This document shows positions 9,301 through 19,900 of a DNA stretch of 64,000 nt, one piece after another. The notes below the pieces were generated by a model, which saw only the letters and a list, made by a program, of their open reading frames with translations, searched no databases and was not told the DNA's origin. Positions within the stretch are counted from its first letter, which is position 1, and every line of letters starts with the position of its first letter. The stretch comes from Calonectria ilicicola (lineage: Eukaryota; Ascomycota; Sordariomycetes; Hypocreales; Nectriaceae), in contig CP085826.1 of the NCBI GenBank assembly GCA_020809705.1, positions 3,844,001 through 3,908,000 of the forward strand, given 5' to 3'. The position numbers were made by a program, and so were the translations under genes.

Positions 9301-11275
9301 CTTCTTCACCCGTGGAATCGTCACTGCTTGTGCTGTCCTGCCTCACAGCCGTGTCATTGCTGCGTTGGATTTGTTGATATGCTAGATAGGCACGAAGAAA
9401 GCTGGCTGATTGGGCAAACCGTGGGACAGCTGCTCTCAAAAGCGGGCTTAGTGTAGCGTCGATAGAACCAGCCGCTTTGCTCATTCGCAAGTATGCATGA
9501 AATCCTTGCCCAACGATGAAATGGACTTCATCAGATGCCAAGGTAGAGGATGGTCGAAGCGCCAACTTGAGTTTGCGGAGAAGAAGCTCCGCAATACGAG
9601 CATTGGTTGATGGGTGGACAGTGGTAAGCTCAAGGATTTCGAGAAGGCCCGAGTATTTTGGTAGACACCTATCTCTCCATACTTGAGGGTCCTTATTATA
9701 AGGCCCACGTTCAGGAAAAGGTGAGATTTCCAGGCGCTCAAATTTGGAAACGATCTGGTCTTGCCAACCTTGAGGTAGTTTGCAGCTATCCTTCTCGCCT
9801 GGTGCCGGGAATGCATTATTCTCGACCATCTTTGGCAACAATATACACAACATTTCTTCGTTCTGACCCTCCGACCAATGGCTAGCAATAAACTTCTGAA
9901 ACTCGTTCCGGAATAAACTGCCGAACCGTTGGGAGTCAAGCTCGCAGAAGTATGAGCAAAAGGGAATAAACCATTTCATGAACGGTTCTCGACTTAATGA
10001 CTGCATAAGTGCTGTAATGTGGGGAATCAATGCATCAATCGGTGCATGATGCCAAATGACCGCAATGTTCATGATGAGAGAGTTCCACACAATGCTATCC
10101 GCGTCTTTTGGGGCCTCAGGGGCTGTTTTCGTTACTTGCGAGAGCATCTCGACAAGGTTTCGGACGAGAGGAATCCAGTCGGTGATTCGCGAACCTTTGC
10201 GAACGCCGGCCAGCGTACCATAAATTCGTACCAGAGGCACCAGCTGCCATTTAACATCAGCAGCTGATGCTCGCTTCATTTCGATTCCCATTGTCTCGTG
10301 GACAGCGCTGGCAAACTCTTGGAAGGTATCGGCGTTTGAGTGATGTATGACACTGGTTAGAATGCCACAAACCACATTCGTCCATGTGGTTTCTTGAGCT
10401 AGGGAGCGTTCGCTGTCGGGGATAGCGTTGATAAGTGCGGCGAATATCGCCGGGCCGGTTGAATGGACAAGGTTGTCGGTGCCCTTGATAGCCTCAGCGA
10501 ACATTGTCATCAATCCGTCTTGATAGAGGATGAATTGGCGGTCTCCAATGATGCTGCAAAGATCTTCTTTGACATGTTCGATGAGAAGTTTCAATGCGGT
10601 CTCGCGATGTGAAGGTGCTGCGGCCTTCTTAACCAAAAAGCTGAGGGCTTCAGCAGCGAATCGAGCAATGTGAGGTGGGTGTCTCGATTTGCCCAAAAGA
10701 GGTGTCATGACATTGAATGTAGCCCTTAGATCGGGAACTAGCAACTTTGAGAGGTACTTGAACAGAAAGGCCAGAGCACCAAAAGTCCATTCGATTACTT
10801 CGACGTCCTGGGGCTTGCTGGCGACAGCCACAATCAAGTCGAGACTTCGCCCATAATGTTTCTCAAACCGCACACCTAGATCGTGCGAAAACGCTGTCAA
10901 GAGATCAAGTAACGGCTCTAGAGATTCCTTCTCTTGGAGGGAAAGGTACTTTGCCAGCGAATCCATTATCCGCTGCTCAAAGTGCAGGAGTTGAGGGAGA
11001 CTTTCGCACAGAGGAAAGACTTCGCGCTTGAACGCAACGAACTGCTTTGAGATATTGAGCTCTCCCCATTTTTGTAGTCCTGTTTGAAAATAGGACGTCG
11101 ACGTCGACAGGTCTTCGGATTCGAGATCATGGCGGCGAACTTTTCGTAGTGGCTGAAGTGAACTGAACTTGGCAATCTTGGTGCTAAAAGACTCCCATCG
11201 GTGATTCTTTTGGTGTGGAGTGGAATTCTTGCCTCTCCGGGCCTTTGTGATGCGCCCAGATGAGTTGGACGGCAT
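3368..11275 (-). CDS. utp20: U3 snoRNP/SSU-processome component Utp20
   Basis: A very long single-exon gene, 2635 residues from the ATG at 11275-11273. The chosen start gives MPSNSSGRITKARRGKNS, a basic N-terminus usual in this family; the frame is open further upstream but without a better ATG. The protein is helical and leucine-rich throughout (HEAT-type repeats), with an acidic insert DDQDEEDDDQDEAEEEE in the last 300 residues. The strongly basic tail includes KYGRDKRKKFDKNKERKK and ends QSYKGW. Length and tail match Utp20 (about 2500-2800 residues, DRIM domain). Utp20 acts in the nucleolus in U3-dependent 18S rRNA processing and 40S assembly. No stop or frameshift occurs over 7.9 kb. A small in-frame intron cannot be excluded by eye. 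It is divergent from the CwfJ-like gene. Confidence 0.93.
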   Translation of the reverse strand: MPSNSSGRITKARRGKNSTPHQKNHRWESFSTKIAKFSSLQPLRKVRRHDLESEDLSTSTSYFQTGLQKWGELNISKQFVAFKREVFPLCESLPQLLHFEQRIMDSLAKYLSLQEKESLEPLLDLLTAFSHDLGVRFEKHYGRSLDLIVAVASKPQDVEVIEWTFGALAFLFKYLSKLLVPDLRATFNVMTPLLGKSRHPPHIARFAAEALSFLVKKAAAPSHRETALKLLIEHVKEDLCSIIGDRQFILYQDGLMTMFAEAIKGTDNLVHSTGPAIFAALINAIPDSERSLAQETTWTNVVCGILTSVIHHSNADTFQEFASAVHETMGIEMKRASAADVKWQLVPLVRIYGTLAGVRKGSRITDWIPLVRNLVEMLSQVTKTAPEAPKDADSIVWNSLIMNIAVIWHHAPIDALIPHITALMQSLSREPFMKWFIPFCSYFCELDSQRFGSLFRNEFQKFIASHWSEGQNEEMLCILLPKMVENNAFPAPGEKDSCKLPQGWQDQIVSKFERLEISPFPERGPYNKDPQVWRDRCLPKYSGLLEILELTTVHPSTNARIAELLLRKLKLALRPSSTLASDEVHFIVGQGFHAYLRMSKAAGSIDATLSPLLRAAVPRFAQSASFLRAYLAYQQIQRSNDTAVRQDSTSSDDSTGEEDPVMTSLIENLTSPSHDIRLVSLELLKEINAIPDTVDSLDTMINIETTPLDLAHTRSIAMYFRKLAQSYASFEEGSWFHQAIPAFLFGMLTVKLSPVWDDSVETMKQIAQTKPGESAICATAFKWLSVPSARWSPSQADGHSQGPIFVSEFECTAVRRLEKAAAEVETVIDDPDDLMLQAFDEKQRTAESIFSNARNRALKVFAAIPFIAEKRSRQLVPHLLVWTSDDQTSASDEHTQPESATWSLADRKALMGVFAQFVNPRALYQNEEVYAAFLQLMENGDVEVQKLALKAILTWKQEAIKTYQENLEFLLDEARFKNELTVFLQDETAIKAEHRAGLMPILLRLLYGRTISKKGAASGRHGLHATRLAVLRNLSVEDMGSFLDIAIGKLKDVKVVDVPRKFFDEPLIPARKQVGFLNMISSVISELGSNVTPYVERILHSVLYCLVHACRRLSGNTPDAENMPDEEEEKASDHSLLRITRSTGLKCLIALFQNAQAFQWAPYHDIILEEIVAPRLENLPIETAQGISGMLQLVSTWSVLPRVALFLAPHDKGLPVGVLPKIIECLSAQKAKDEVKIYVLTIIRNLIKLAVSPPEESEFNEVIKAELLDPNAGAILTQITAVLDGAALSNDLLEACVETILAMAPIIEDAENTQSVIKISIFLLNQPPRRVNPRLKGRILLIIEKYVSHSGSSKNQSLWDEVYNTIASLFSYFKDTENRQSLSRALQAIADKDTDVSEVASLCAALNSFKEGRIEEPDYDRRLAAFTSISSERDTPLTPKQWLPLLHNLIFLIRDDAEFGILSSNSADGIRRLIGDTASCVPRQTREQFETYLQDILMPALYAGSREPSETVRREYLRVLGFLLTKLPEWGPIADLDTLLSDRTEESAEPMFFFNILSPATSKQLEALRILEAANSKKELGSQNLAQFFIPLLEHFIFGRTDGSDDHGLGAQATSTIGALALSLHWKHYRTTFQRYIGYVESKPDLQKQTIRLLGKFADALIDASQKAPAELMEVDQVEVTSSTSQRLTLSVPKSEKLNIEVENVFLPTLIKHLHEKDESEVSYRVPVGVIIVKLLKLLPAEQMDQKLAGVLTDISHILRSKALEARDMARDTLVQIAVNLGPSYFGFILRELRGALTKGYQMHVLSYTMHSILVAAVPGFAPGDLDYCLPSIVVVIMDDIFGAIGQEKDADGYTNQMKEIKSSKSQDSMELVAKNASVNSLIDLVKPLQSLLMQKVDLKIIRKIDALMARITAGLLQNPGAETRDTLVFCYEVIQEVYNSQKPEVEVKLDPRIKKYLVQKGAKKSGERGRTTKNTYKLTRFAIDILRAILKKHDSLRNAANIAGFIPILGDAILSGEDEVKISTFRFLAVIVKVPFPNEDATNIYKVAVKEATKSISMDTSTTTELSQAALKMLAVVLRDRRDVTVKDAAIDMLLGKLKDDLTEPLYRHVTFNFLRSVLDSHIETASVYDTMDYVGTVMITNDDKDTRDLARGAFFQFIREYPQKKARWAKQLNFIVANLKYDREGGRLSVMEIVHLLLMKSSDDFVQEIAATCFLPLFLVLANDDSEKCRLAAAELIKEIFRKADKERTQTFLGLVRSWLDKDGNDAVLRLALIVFSHYIEAHENASNNKKDFKLVLGKVSGIIKAEDISDVDGDLLEAALGVVRVSVSVFPEKVFSGNSEEMWINVAKCLAHPDTPVRIAAIGLISSYLADFAKGASNASAGEAIEGSHGLVLDLTKVQDLARLALGVIATRDVDEKLAAEATQILIFLGPRLLIRPITTDDQDEEDDDQDEAEEEETTGQNKKKDLQYLFWRLSHIIRREIPPKAVAITPKTAAMEVLETLCRRSSIDRLQPSLKTILIPLHNLTDPSIAPPFSSDELFKTKHDALKTRAQILMDSLQKKFGTGEYTKKLLAIREEVRAKREQRSSKRKIEAIAHPEKYGRDKRKKFDKNKERKKVRSKEQKAMRQSYKGW

Positions 11276-11591
11276 CTTGGCGGTGTTGCAGGCCCGTGAA
11301 GAGATTTGCAAAAAGAATTGCAAAGTCTCACAGACAACTAGAAGAGCTTCAAGAGCGCGACCCAGTGTCCCCGCCAAAATTTCCAACTTTTTTTCAACGG
11401 CAGAAGACCGGCAAATCTGATAACAAGGCACTAGCGCCATCTGCCCCACAAAGACCAATCAAATTCGCGCCGCAAACTCTTATCTCTCAATCCTAGCTCC
11501 AAGCAACATCTCTCTACAGCTTCAACTACACGCATCGCGTGAAGGCACAACACCGCGCATAGTCGCCCATCACGATCTCTAGAAAGCCACC
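11276..11591. promoter_or_regulatory. Bidirectional promoter of UTP20 and the CwfJ-like gene
   Basis: Only 316 bases separate the two start codons, so both 5' UTRs and both promoters lie here. The central part has AT-rich stretches (AAAATTTCC and a T-run near 11388-11394), resembling the A/T-rich elements common in ribosome-biogenesis promoters. I do not see an exact PAC or RRPE consensus. Confidence 0.6.
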
Positions 11592-13286
11592 ATGGCTGCA
11601 CCAAAGATGTAAGCGCGTCCACACCTCATGTTACCGGTGTCAATTCAACTAACAAAACCCCTCAGTATCGTTCTGGGGAGCCTCAATGGTCAACTCGAAC
11701 CCGCTCTCAAAAAGCTAGCGACCCTCCACTCCAAAAACAACTTCACGCTTGCGATACTCACTGGAGATGTCTTCTCGCCATCAACTGAAGATGAAACTAT
11801 CACCGCGCTTCTGAATGGCACTCTCCAAGTCCCTCTACCAACCTACTTCACTGTCAGCACCCACCCTCTGCCACCGCGCATCGTTGCCAAGATTGAAGCC
11901 GATGACGAAATCTGCGAAAACCTTCACTTCTTGGGAAAGCGCAGCATTACTAAGACTTCTGATGGTATTCGAATTGTCGCTCTTGGCGGCCAACTCGACA
12001 CGAACTTGGTTGCTGGACAGTCCAAGGACCAGCATTTCCCAGCTCATACGACAGATGACGCGAAGAGTTTACGTGGTGCTAACAGCGCTGACATTTTGCT
12101 CACATCTATGTGGCCAGAAGGGGTTTGGACTGGCTCTAGCACCGCTCTTGCTCCTGAGCAGCAGGCATCTGTTGCGATTTCTCCCGCAATCGCAGACTTA
12201 TGCGCCGCTCTGAAGCCCAGATATCACTTCGCCACATCCCCAGGTGCTTTCTTTTATGAGAGAGAACCGTTCGTGCATCCCACTGAGAAAGAGTCGGAAA
12301 ATCCATCTGTGACTCGTTTCATTTCAATGGCTCCGTATGGAAATGATGCCAAGGCCAAGGCGATGTATGCTTTTACACTCAACAAGGCAGATGCGTCCAT
12401 CCCAGTGGGTGCGACATCCTCACCATTCAACCCAAAGTCGAAAAAGCGACCCCAGACGGACGACTCGTACAGCCGTTCTGGTCGCGATCATGACCGAGAT
12501 GGACACCGCGGGCGAGGTAGCAAACGTCGACGTCGATCTCCTCCACCAGGCCCTGATCAGTGCTACTTTTGCTTGTCCAATCCAAACCTCTCAGTTCACA
12601 TGTGCTGCAGCATTGGTGAAGACGCTTACATCACCACAGCCAAAGGCCCCCTGCCAACTTCTACCACCTTTGCAGATCAAGGAGTCTCCTTTCCCACTCA
12701 TTTCATCATTATTCCTCTCCCTCATGCCCCCACTATTGCATCTATGGGCTCTGTATCTGACCCCGCCGGAGACGCAGCCAAGTCCTACAAGGAGATGGTT
12801 CGCTTCCGTGAGGCTATACAAGCCATGATTGCAACGAAGAGCTCTCATAAACTCGGTGCTGTGACATGGGAGATCAGCCGCGAGCGCAATGTGCATTTGA
12901 TTTGGCAAATTGTCGCTATTCCCAGTGATTTAATCCGCAACGGCGTGGCTGAGGCGGCTTTCCGTGTCGAGGCTGAAAATCAGAATTGCCCAAAATTCAA
13001 CACTGAGGATCTTCCGATAGAGAAGTTGACTTCGTCTGGTGACTTTTTCCGAGTCTGGTTATGGAGTGATGATGGCGAGGACAAGATTAAGGGCAAGTCT
13101 CTCGTCATGCCGTTGTCTCCAGACATGCGCTTCGATTTGCAATTCGGTCGTCGCGTTCTGGCCAAGCTGCTCGGGCTTGAGAAGCGATTAATGTGGAAAG
13201 ACTGCGAACAGACAATGGAGGAAGAAACAAAGGACGTGGAGACATTCCGCGAAGCATTCAAAGATTGGGACTTTACACTTGCGTAG
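11592..13286 (+). CDS. CwfJ family (CWF19-like/Drn1) RNA-processing protein
   Basis: Two exons (11592-11608 and 11666-13286) give 545 residues. The 57-nt intron starts GTAAGC and ends CTCAG with a CTAAC branch site. Splicing joins ATGGCTGCACCAAAGAT to the next exon, giving MAAPKIIVLGSLNGQLEPAL. The N-terminal ~260 residues (LGSLNGQ, ILTGDVF, VALGGQLD) form the metallophosphatase-like domain of the CWF19L1/Drn1 group. A basic linker (RGRGSKRRRRSPPP) follows. Next is the HIT-like CwfJ C-terminal domain 1 with DQCYFCLSNP, THFIIIPLPHAPT and the ERNVHLIWQIV stretch, then CwfJ domain 2 at the end. Yeast Drn1 associates with the spliceosome and stimulates the debranching enzyme Dbr1. The domain order matches the CWF19L1/Drn1 branch rather than Cwf19 itself. 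The exact role here is inferred. Confidence 0.9.
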
Positions 13287-15068
13287 GATGATGATGACAT
13301 CTATACTGCCTAATATCTCCTATATATGACATTTGCATGGTTGGCGTTGAAAAGGAAGCTGTTGGAGCTCGAGGTTTGCATTTTAGGTTCCAGTTAGGAT
13401 ATGCCACTTTAGATTCTATAGATAACGACCATCAAAGAGCGAGTTGGCAACCAAATATAACACGGTAGAAACCACATGCGACCCTTGAAACTGATACAAG
13501 AGCTAAATGGTTTACGATGTATCGGAGACCCAAGCCCCCCAACATGACTGCACATTTCTCCTGGGCCAAAGCATAGACAAGCGAATTTTAGCGAAGAACA
13601 AGGTTTTTTGCACAGAGTATAGGAATTCGTCATAGACTGGTGAATAAAGCAACTGTTGCTTCAAATATTCCCCACAGGCCCCTTGATGCTTGCAACCCAC
13701 ATCGAAGGACACCCCCCAGGACGGACCATCGTCCAAACGCGAAGGGGTCTGAGTGAAAGCCAGGACCCGAACAGAGCGCTCGAAACTCAGGGTTCTGCCA
13801 GGGGTTTTAAACTCCTGAATTAGCAACAAGAACATTCGGTGAAGCCCAAGTTGTCAAGCCAACCCACGAGGGGCTCTACTCGCCAGGACCCTTACGCTTA
13901 GGCGAAGGGGTTGACCCTTACGGCTCAGCCCCCAGGCAGGATGCAGTCGACACACTAGCACAGGACATCAGACGTAAAGTTTAACATTTTTCCCTCAATT
14001 GCAGTTCTGAGCTAGCTAGGGGGGTGTGCTCCCCCATTAGGCAATTAATGTACAGTCATGAAACCAGTCAAGTAAGGCATCATCAGTCGAACATTATAAC
14101 CTCCTCTCCGGCTAGTCCTACAAAAACAAGTACAGCAGTAACAAGACAGACAAGTCATTCTGTGTATACCGCAAAACCAAAGAACCCAGTCTCAACAAAC
14201 AACTGCCGGGCTTCGTGAGGGTGACAATCTTCCCATTCATCTCGGGAGAATTTTGTATTTTGGATGTAAGAACAAAAAAAAAAAAGTAAGAGCCGTTTAG
14301 CCGACTCATAGGGGTATAAACGCAATCGCGCGTGTAGGTTTGTATCCGGCGCAGGGATACTGGTATCAAGAGGTTGTCGGGCCTTCTCTGGTGAGGTACG
14401 AAGGGCCACAAAAAGGCATCGTTGCTTTGTCTGGGTGATCCTTGACAGCACTGTGCTGTAAAGAGACCGAGACATCAGCAAGGAGTGTCTGTGCGACGAC
14501 GCCACAAGTCGAGAGGAATAAGTAATTCCCGCGACCATGTTTCAGTGAAGAGAAAACACAAATGTATAACCGCCAAGCATATGCAGTTTGGTAATGAAGA
14601 ACACGCGCGCCTAAAATGCAAAATAAGGAAGTCATTGACTCCAATAGTGTAGTTGCGAATCCATTAATGACTCCGAGGAGTCGACAGGAATGTACCGATT
14701 CGTCTTATGCATAGAAACAAAGAAAAGAAGTAGCTAAGGACTTGCGCCGTAATCTATAAGCGAAGTGGTCGTTTCTGGTCGTGGTGGTACTATGAGCATG
14801 CGGAATTAGGTATGGGCGAAACGTAATGGCGATGAACGAAAAACGAAGTGAAGGACACGTATCATGGCAGAGGTTTCGTTCCAACCTGGTCGACGGGTTT
14901 GCCTTTCGTAAATAAGGGATTGCATGCATGATCCATGGGAAATATGTGCGTGATGAGTGAAGGATGCAGATGATCATAGACCAAAGAGCTGACTCGGCGA
15001 GACCAGCACCGGGATGAGTCTGCTCTACCACGTGCGCAGCAGACAGTGGCAGATAGACAGTTGATGGC
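13287..15068. other. Convergent intergenic region between the CwfJ-like gene and cdc25
   Basis: About 1.8 kb between two converging genes, presumably long 3' UTRs. Reading frames on both strands are short and low in complexity. A 10-base direct repeat, GACCCTTACG, occurs at 13887-13896 and 13913-13922. An A-run lies at about 14274-14285. No tRNA, repeat element or gene is supported. Confidence 0.45.
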
Positions 15069-16910
15069 TTAATAGGAGGCCATTCGGCGAGTGTGACTTC
15101 TCTCGCCAAGGATGGGAGAGTTGCCAATCATGGCAATGGGGTTATTTCGCGACATGGGTCGGCTAGGAGCAGTCGGGGACTCTTCAACACAGCGTTCACG
15201 CTGGCCAAAGGCGAATGTCTGGGCACGGCCCAAACCCTTACGAGATTTTAAGCGACCCATTTCGCGTTCACAGGTGCGCTGGTGGTTCGCATCCGACATC
15301 TCAACGTATTCTTGTGGGTAGCATCGGCCCCGGTGTTCGGCAAAGAAACCGCTATATCCACCATCTAGAATATAGACCTCGGGGTACGTAAGCTTAGGAT
15401 AAAATTCCGCATTCACGGTACGGTCCTCAGATCGAACATGGCGAGCCATGAGGGGAGCTCTATGAGCAGAGTATTCGCAGTGGAAGATGAGAAGTGTACG
15501 TCCACTCATGGGAGTTTGAAAGAGTTGGCTAGTAAGGAGCTCCTTGTCATTGTAGTTGACGGCACCATCAATGTGACCACCTTCGTACTCGTACTCGAAT
15601 CTGCAATCAATAACCATCTTCTGATCAAAGTGTTCGCAGTATTTTCCATCCAGAACATCCACAAGAGTCTCCTTGGTGATACGTGGGATAGTATCGGTGG
15701 GGTCCTCAGTTAGGAAGTGGGGAAGAACAGGCTCCTGAGACTCCTCGACATCCATTACCGACTGCAGGGCAGGTGATGCCGTCTCCTCAGAGTCGGGCTG
15801 TTTCTTCATGATGTCAGCAGGGTGCTCGAACATGCTCAATGATCGACGGAACTGTTTTCGGTTGCGGAGAAAAGGGTTAGACTGGCGGCGAGACTGAGAG
15901 TTCATTGGCGAGCCAGTGCGGTTGATAGCAGAAGCAGCGAAGCCCGTGAAGGGATGTCTTGACCGTAGGCCCAAGGGAATTGGCGCACAGGGGCTGTTAG
16001 CGGATGAGGGCCTGCGCTCCGGGGGTGGGGGAGAATTCTCAAAGCATTCGCTAAGAGACAGGTTGGAGCTGGTGTGGTTGAGCCGCGACTCAACGCCAAA
16101 TCGAAAAGTGGGCAATTTTTCCTCTCCCTGAGATCGGGAGCTGGAAGAACCAGACATGCCCTTGATGCGTGTCATGGAAGGTCTTCGGGGCACAGCAATT
16201 CTACGGCTACAATAAATGTCAGCATGGGAGTCCGTCAGGCAAAGACCACTTATACTGACTCAGCCACAATAGGTTTGGCGGGCTCCAATGACGACTGTCG
16301 TGATCGTGAAATAGGAGCAGGAGAATCCAGCATCATCTCATCATCATGAATAGGCGTTGTTGAACCGGGCGTAGGAGAGGCCATCTCGATCTGGGTGAAG
16401 AATGGCACCTTGTGAGGGAGTGGTGATATCTCCATCAGCTCGGTAAGGGGAGCGGGAGAGGACGAGGGAAGAGGAGGAGTTGTGACGCAATCTACAAACG
16501 GAGCCATTAGTCCATGCTACTTTCAGATAACCCATTGAGTTTCTTACTGCGACCTTCCAGTCCACCAATGGTGTTGGCAGTAAAGAGAGCTCGGCGAGGA
16601 GTGGGAAAGCAAGGACTATCAAAATGTTAACCAACAAGACGTATACAAGACCAGATACCACAGACCTTGACTCATTGTCAAGACGGAAGTTCTGGGACAG
16701 GTCCGCAGCCAGACTGGCAGCGGGCGAGGAGCCCCGGATGTCCTTGACGTTGAAGTAGTCGGCAGTGCTCTTGTGCAGCTGCTCACGCAGACTGAGGGTA
16801 GCAGCTCCAGCAGAGTGTGTGGAGAAGTGGTGGCCGCGAAAGATGTCACGGCCCCAGCCGGGAACCGCCATCGGGCGTTGCAGAGCCGCCAAGGGTGAAG
16901 AAGCCTCCAT
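15069..16910 (-). CDS. nimT/cdc25: Cdc25/NimT M-phase-inducer tyrosine phosphatase
   Basis: Four exons: 16910-16666, 16615-16548, 16491-16260 and 16206-15069 (or 16200-15069), giving 560 or 558 residues. Introns are 50, 56 and 53 (or 59) nt. The N-terminal half is Ser/Pro-rich and regulatory, with SPCFPTPRRALFTANTIGG and ISPLPHKVPFF. The rhodanese-type catalytic domain follows: VIDCRFEYEYEGGHIDGAVN, then the CX5R loop HCEYSAHRAP (Cys425, Arg431 in the longer model), then TYPEVYILDGGYSGFF and CYPQEYVEM. HCEYSAHR is the usual fungal form of the Cdc25 loop. It dephosphorylates Cdk1 (NimX/Cdc2) at Tyr15 to trigger mitosis. The start is the ATG in MEASSPLAAL. The last intron has two possible acceptors six bases apart. 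Exon joins are read by eye from frame and splice signals. Confidence 0.92.
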
Positions 16911-19900
16911 GGTGTTGGCGGATGAACAAGTCACTTGAGTCGATTAACACTGCGTGCAGGCCCAGAAAGGAGGGTTGCAGATAGCCAATGCGGCAACAAC
17001 ACCTCAGTCAGAGGAAAGCACGAGCGTCTACAAGTGCGAGGGTATTTTGCGTGGCTTATCGTGGATCGAGGGCGGGCACGAGAGAGAGAATGGCAGGCGG
17101 AGGGTGGATGAAAGAGTAGTTCGTGGTGGGGTCGACGACTGTCGTGGGTTCGTTACAATCGTTCGCAGGGCATTTGAGTGAGTGACGTGCGAGTCGGTCG
17201 ACGTGAAATCATGCGTCGTGGAGGCTCGTGACAAGACTTGTTGAGGTCGAGTCCCAATTCCCGTGTTTCTCTACGAGAGGGTGCTGCGGCCTATGATCCA
17301 GACCCAAAATGACCGGGGGGCGTTGCTAGGCGATGGTGGAGGAACCAAACGCGAAGACACGCAGAAGTAGCGCGCAGTACACTGAGGCACACAGAAAAGC
17401 TCCCACCCGGGGACACAAAAAGAGGGGAATGGCTCTTTCTTATGTCAACCAAATGGAGAGCAGTGCCAGTGGTGTCGACGACGAGCCGTGCCGGTGATTG
17501 GGGGGAGGGAGAGTTGGTGATGGTTGCCGAACGGGCGGATGGGTGGGAAGGGTGAGTAAGTTGAGACCCGGTGCGGGAGCAAAGGCCTTTTCAATGGCCG
17601 TCCAACGACCCAGTCCAGGCTTGCCTTGGATGGAGTTTTTTTCAGGTTGTTAGGGGTGATTTGGGTGTGTGGTGCTGGTGCTGGTGCTACTGGAGACAAA
17701 GTCCACCTCAGTGGGCTAGGGACTGGGGGGTGCGTTCAAACCAGACAATGCTGGCCCGGGGGGAGGGAGAGGGGGGTACGGGTACGAGAGCACAGCTTTG
17801 TGTTAGTGGGTGAGCATAGCACAAAAGATGCACCTCACTGCTGCGGGCCATTGAGATAGCATGGAGCTTACCTTAAACCACCACAAGTACATGCACATGG
17901 CACAAACCCGGGCAAAAAGGGCTCCAGCCAGCTGCAGGCGCCTTGGAGCAATCAGAGCGCACGCCAGTCGTCCAAGCAGCCCGCCCACCCACTTGCTCAT
18001 CCCGCTCTCGCTGCTGAGTGGGCGTCCAGGCTACGTCGCCCTGTCGGTCCCTGGCTGTTCCTGGTGAGCCCTGGTGAGCACAGCGCGGTTGCTCAGCGGA
18101 GGTGGAGACGTCACTCTTGGGGGAACCCTGCCTCGGCGCTTAGCGGCCACAGGCTAGCAACGCTCGCTGCTGCTACCACCCCTGCGCTCCCACGGGCCCC
18201 GTAGGGATTGCCAGGTCAGGTCCGTTACTGAGGAAGAGGAGAAACTGAGCGCCGTCATTACCAGATGCTGAAGCCCTTCGGCAGCCCACGCCTGGAAAAA
18301 AGCCATTCCTGGAAACCCCAGCCTGAGGCTAGCCCGCTTCTACGCTCTTGTCCGTCGTGTTACCCACCCGCCAGCACTAGACGTTGCCCACCAACACTGC
18401 TATGCTCCCTGGAGCTGCCCTGCTGATGGTCGTGCCTAGCGGGCGGCTGTCGCTGCTGCTCCAGTGCTTGCGTGCGCTGGATGCTCTGCACAAGCACAAA
18501 CGTCAGGTTCGCATAAAGACAAACCAAACACCCCCTGGCCTTTTCACACTCGGCTCTCCCACACCACCACGCTACAGAGCACAAACCAGGCACCGGCTTC
18601 CCGGGTTACATCATTGCGGCCGGGGGAACCAAGAGGCGGTGAGGGTGTGTCAAGTTGGAGCAGTGAGCAATGGCCTGAGATGCAACTTCCCGTCCCGTTG
18701 TGATAGAAGCCGACGAGGCGCTGGCCAAGCGTCGACCCAGTAACAAGAGTCGGGCTTCCTAGCTAGCCTCGCCTCAACCCAGGAAGATGCATCATCGAAA
18801 GATGAAGCTGTGCGCCTTCAACAATTTCACTCCACCCTTGCTTCGCTGTCGTTGCTGTAGTGTTTGATTCCCGACTCGGCCTGCGAAAAGCGGCCTGCAG
18901 CTGGGCCGCCTGGGATGGGCCTCTCTGATCTCGGTCCATTGACCTGGTCGCCATGTTTTTCCTTATTTTGTGCACCCGAGATATTGCTGCTCCAAATGTC
19001 ACTTGTCTAACTATGAAATTCATGAATTTTGAATTCAACGCATACATTTACATTTGGCCGGGACTTGGGCAGACCTAAAGCCCCGGTCCGAAGACATGCC
19101 CCCCTCCCCGTTGAGACAGCGACGCAAACATGTAAGATTGCCGCAGCGGGGGGAAATCGTCGTCCTTCTAGAGTCAGTGTTGGATCGTTTCTATAGAGTA
19201 CATGACAATGTCGCACGGAGAACGGAGTACAGAGCCTCGATCCGAACTGACGAAGCCACTGTCGTTAAGGGCAGCCCGGCCACTGCCAACTTAACTTGAC
19301 TCGACCGCCCTGCGTTCGTCATCTAACGGTTATTTCGTTTCGCTCCCTCCAAGTGGTCTGTGGTCGGTCGTATTCTCTCATTGTCGTCTCCTTTGTCCTA
19401 AATCAAGTCAATCAATCAATCAATCAATCAATCCCCTTGCGGCTCTCGCCTCCTTAGCGGTCTCGGGTCGGGATCGTTGTCCTGTGCGGATATTTGGCAT
19501 AACTCGGAGCGGCAGGCATTCCCATGCCCGTAGCCTGTTCCGCCGCCGTCGCCGTCGCCGCCGTCCTCTATTGCGCTCTTCCGGGGGGCGCAAGTAGGCT
19601 TGTGCCCCAAGGAATGACGTTGGGTTCCTGGTATAGATGGATTCTGGAGATATTCCAGAGCTTCTAATCCACGCCATAGCTAATTGCCTCTTCGAGAACA
19701 ACCAGCTACCCCCCGTTCCGGGGACATTGCCAACACCAGCTCATGGGTCGAACCTGTTCATGCTGCCCGGATGGCCCCCGGCCCGGGGACCGCGCCTCGT
19801 GACAGAGGCCGACTTCCCTCATCGAGACTTCTCTTGCCTTGATTTTTCTTGCTTACGGTCCTTTGGTTCGAACCCCGGTTGTTTCAATTGCCCTTCCTGC

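Noticed and set aside
19855..19885. GGTTCGAACCCC, a tRNA T-arm look-alike
   Set aside because: The flanks do not pair as a T stem on either strand and no acceptor, D or anticodon arm can be drawn.
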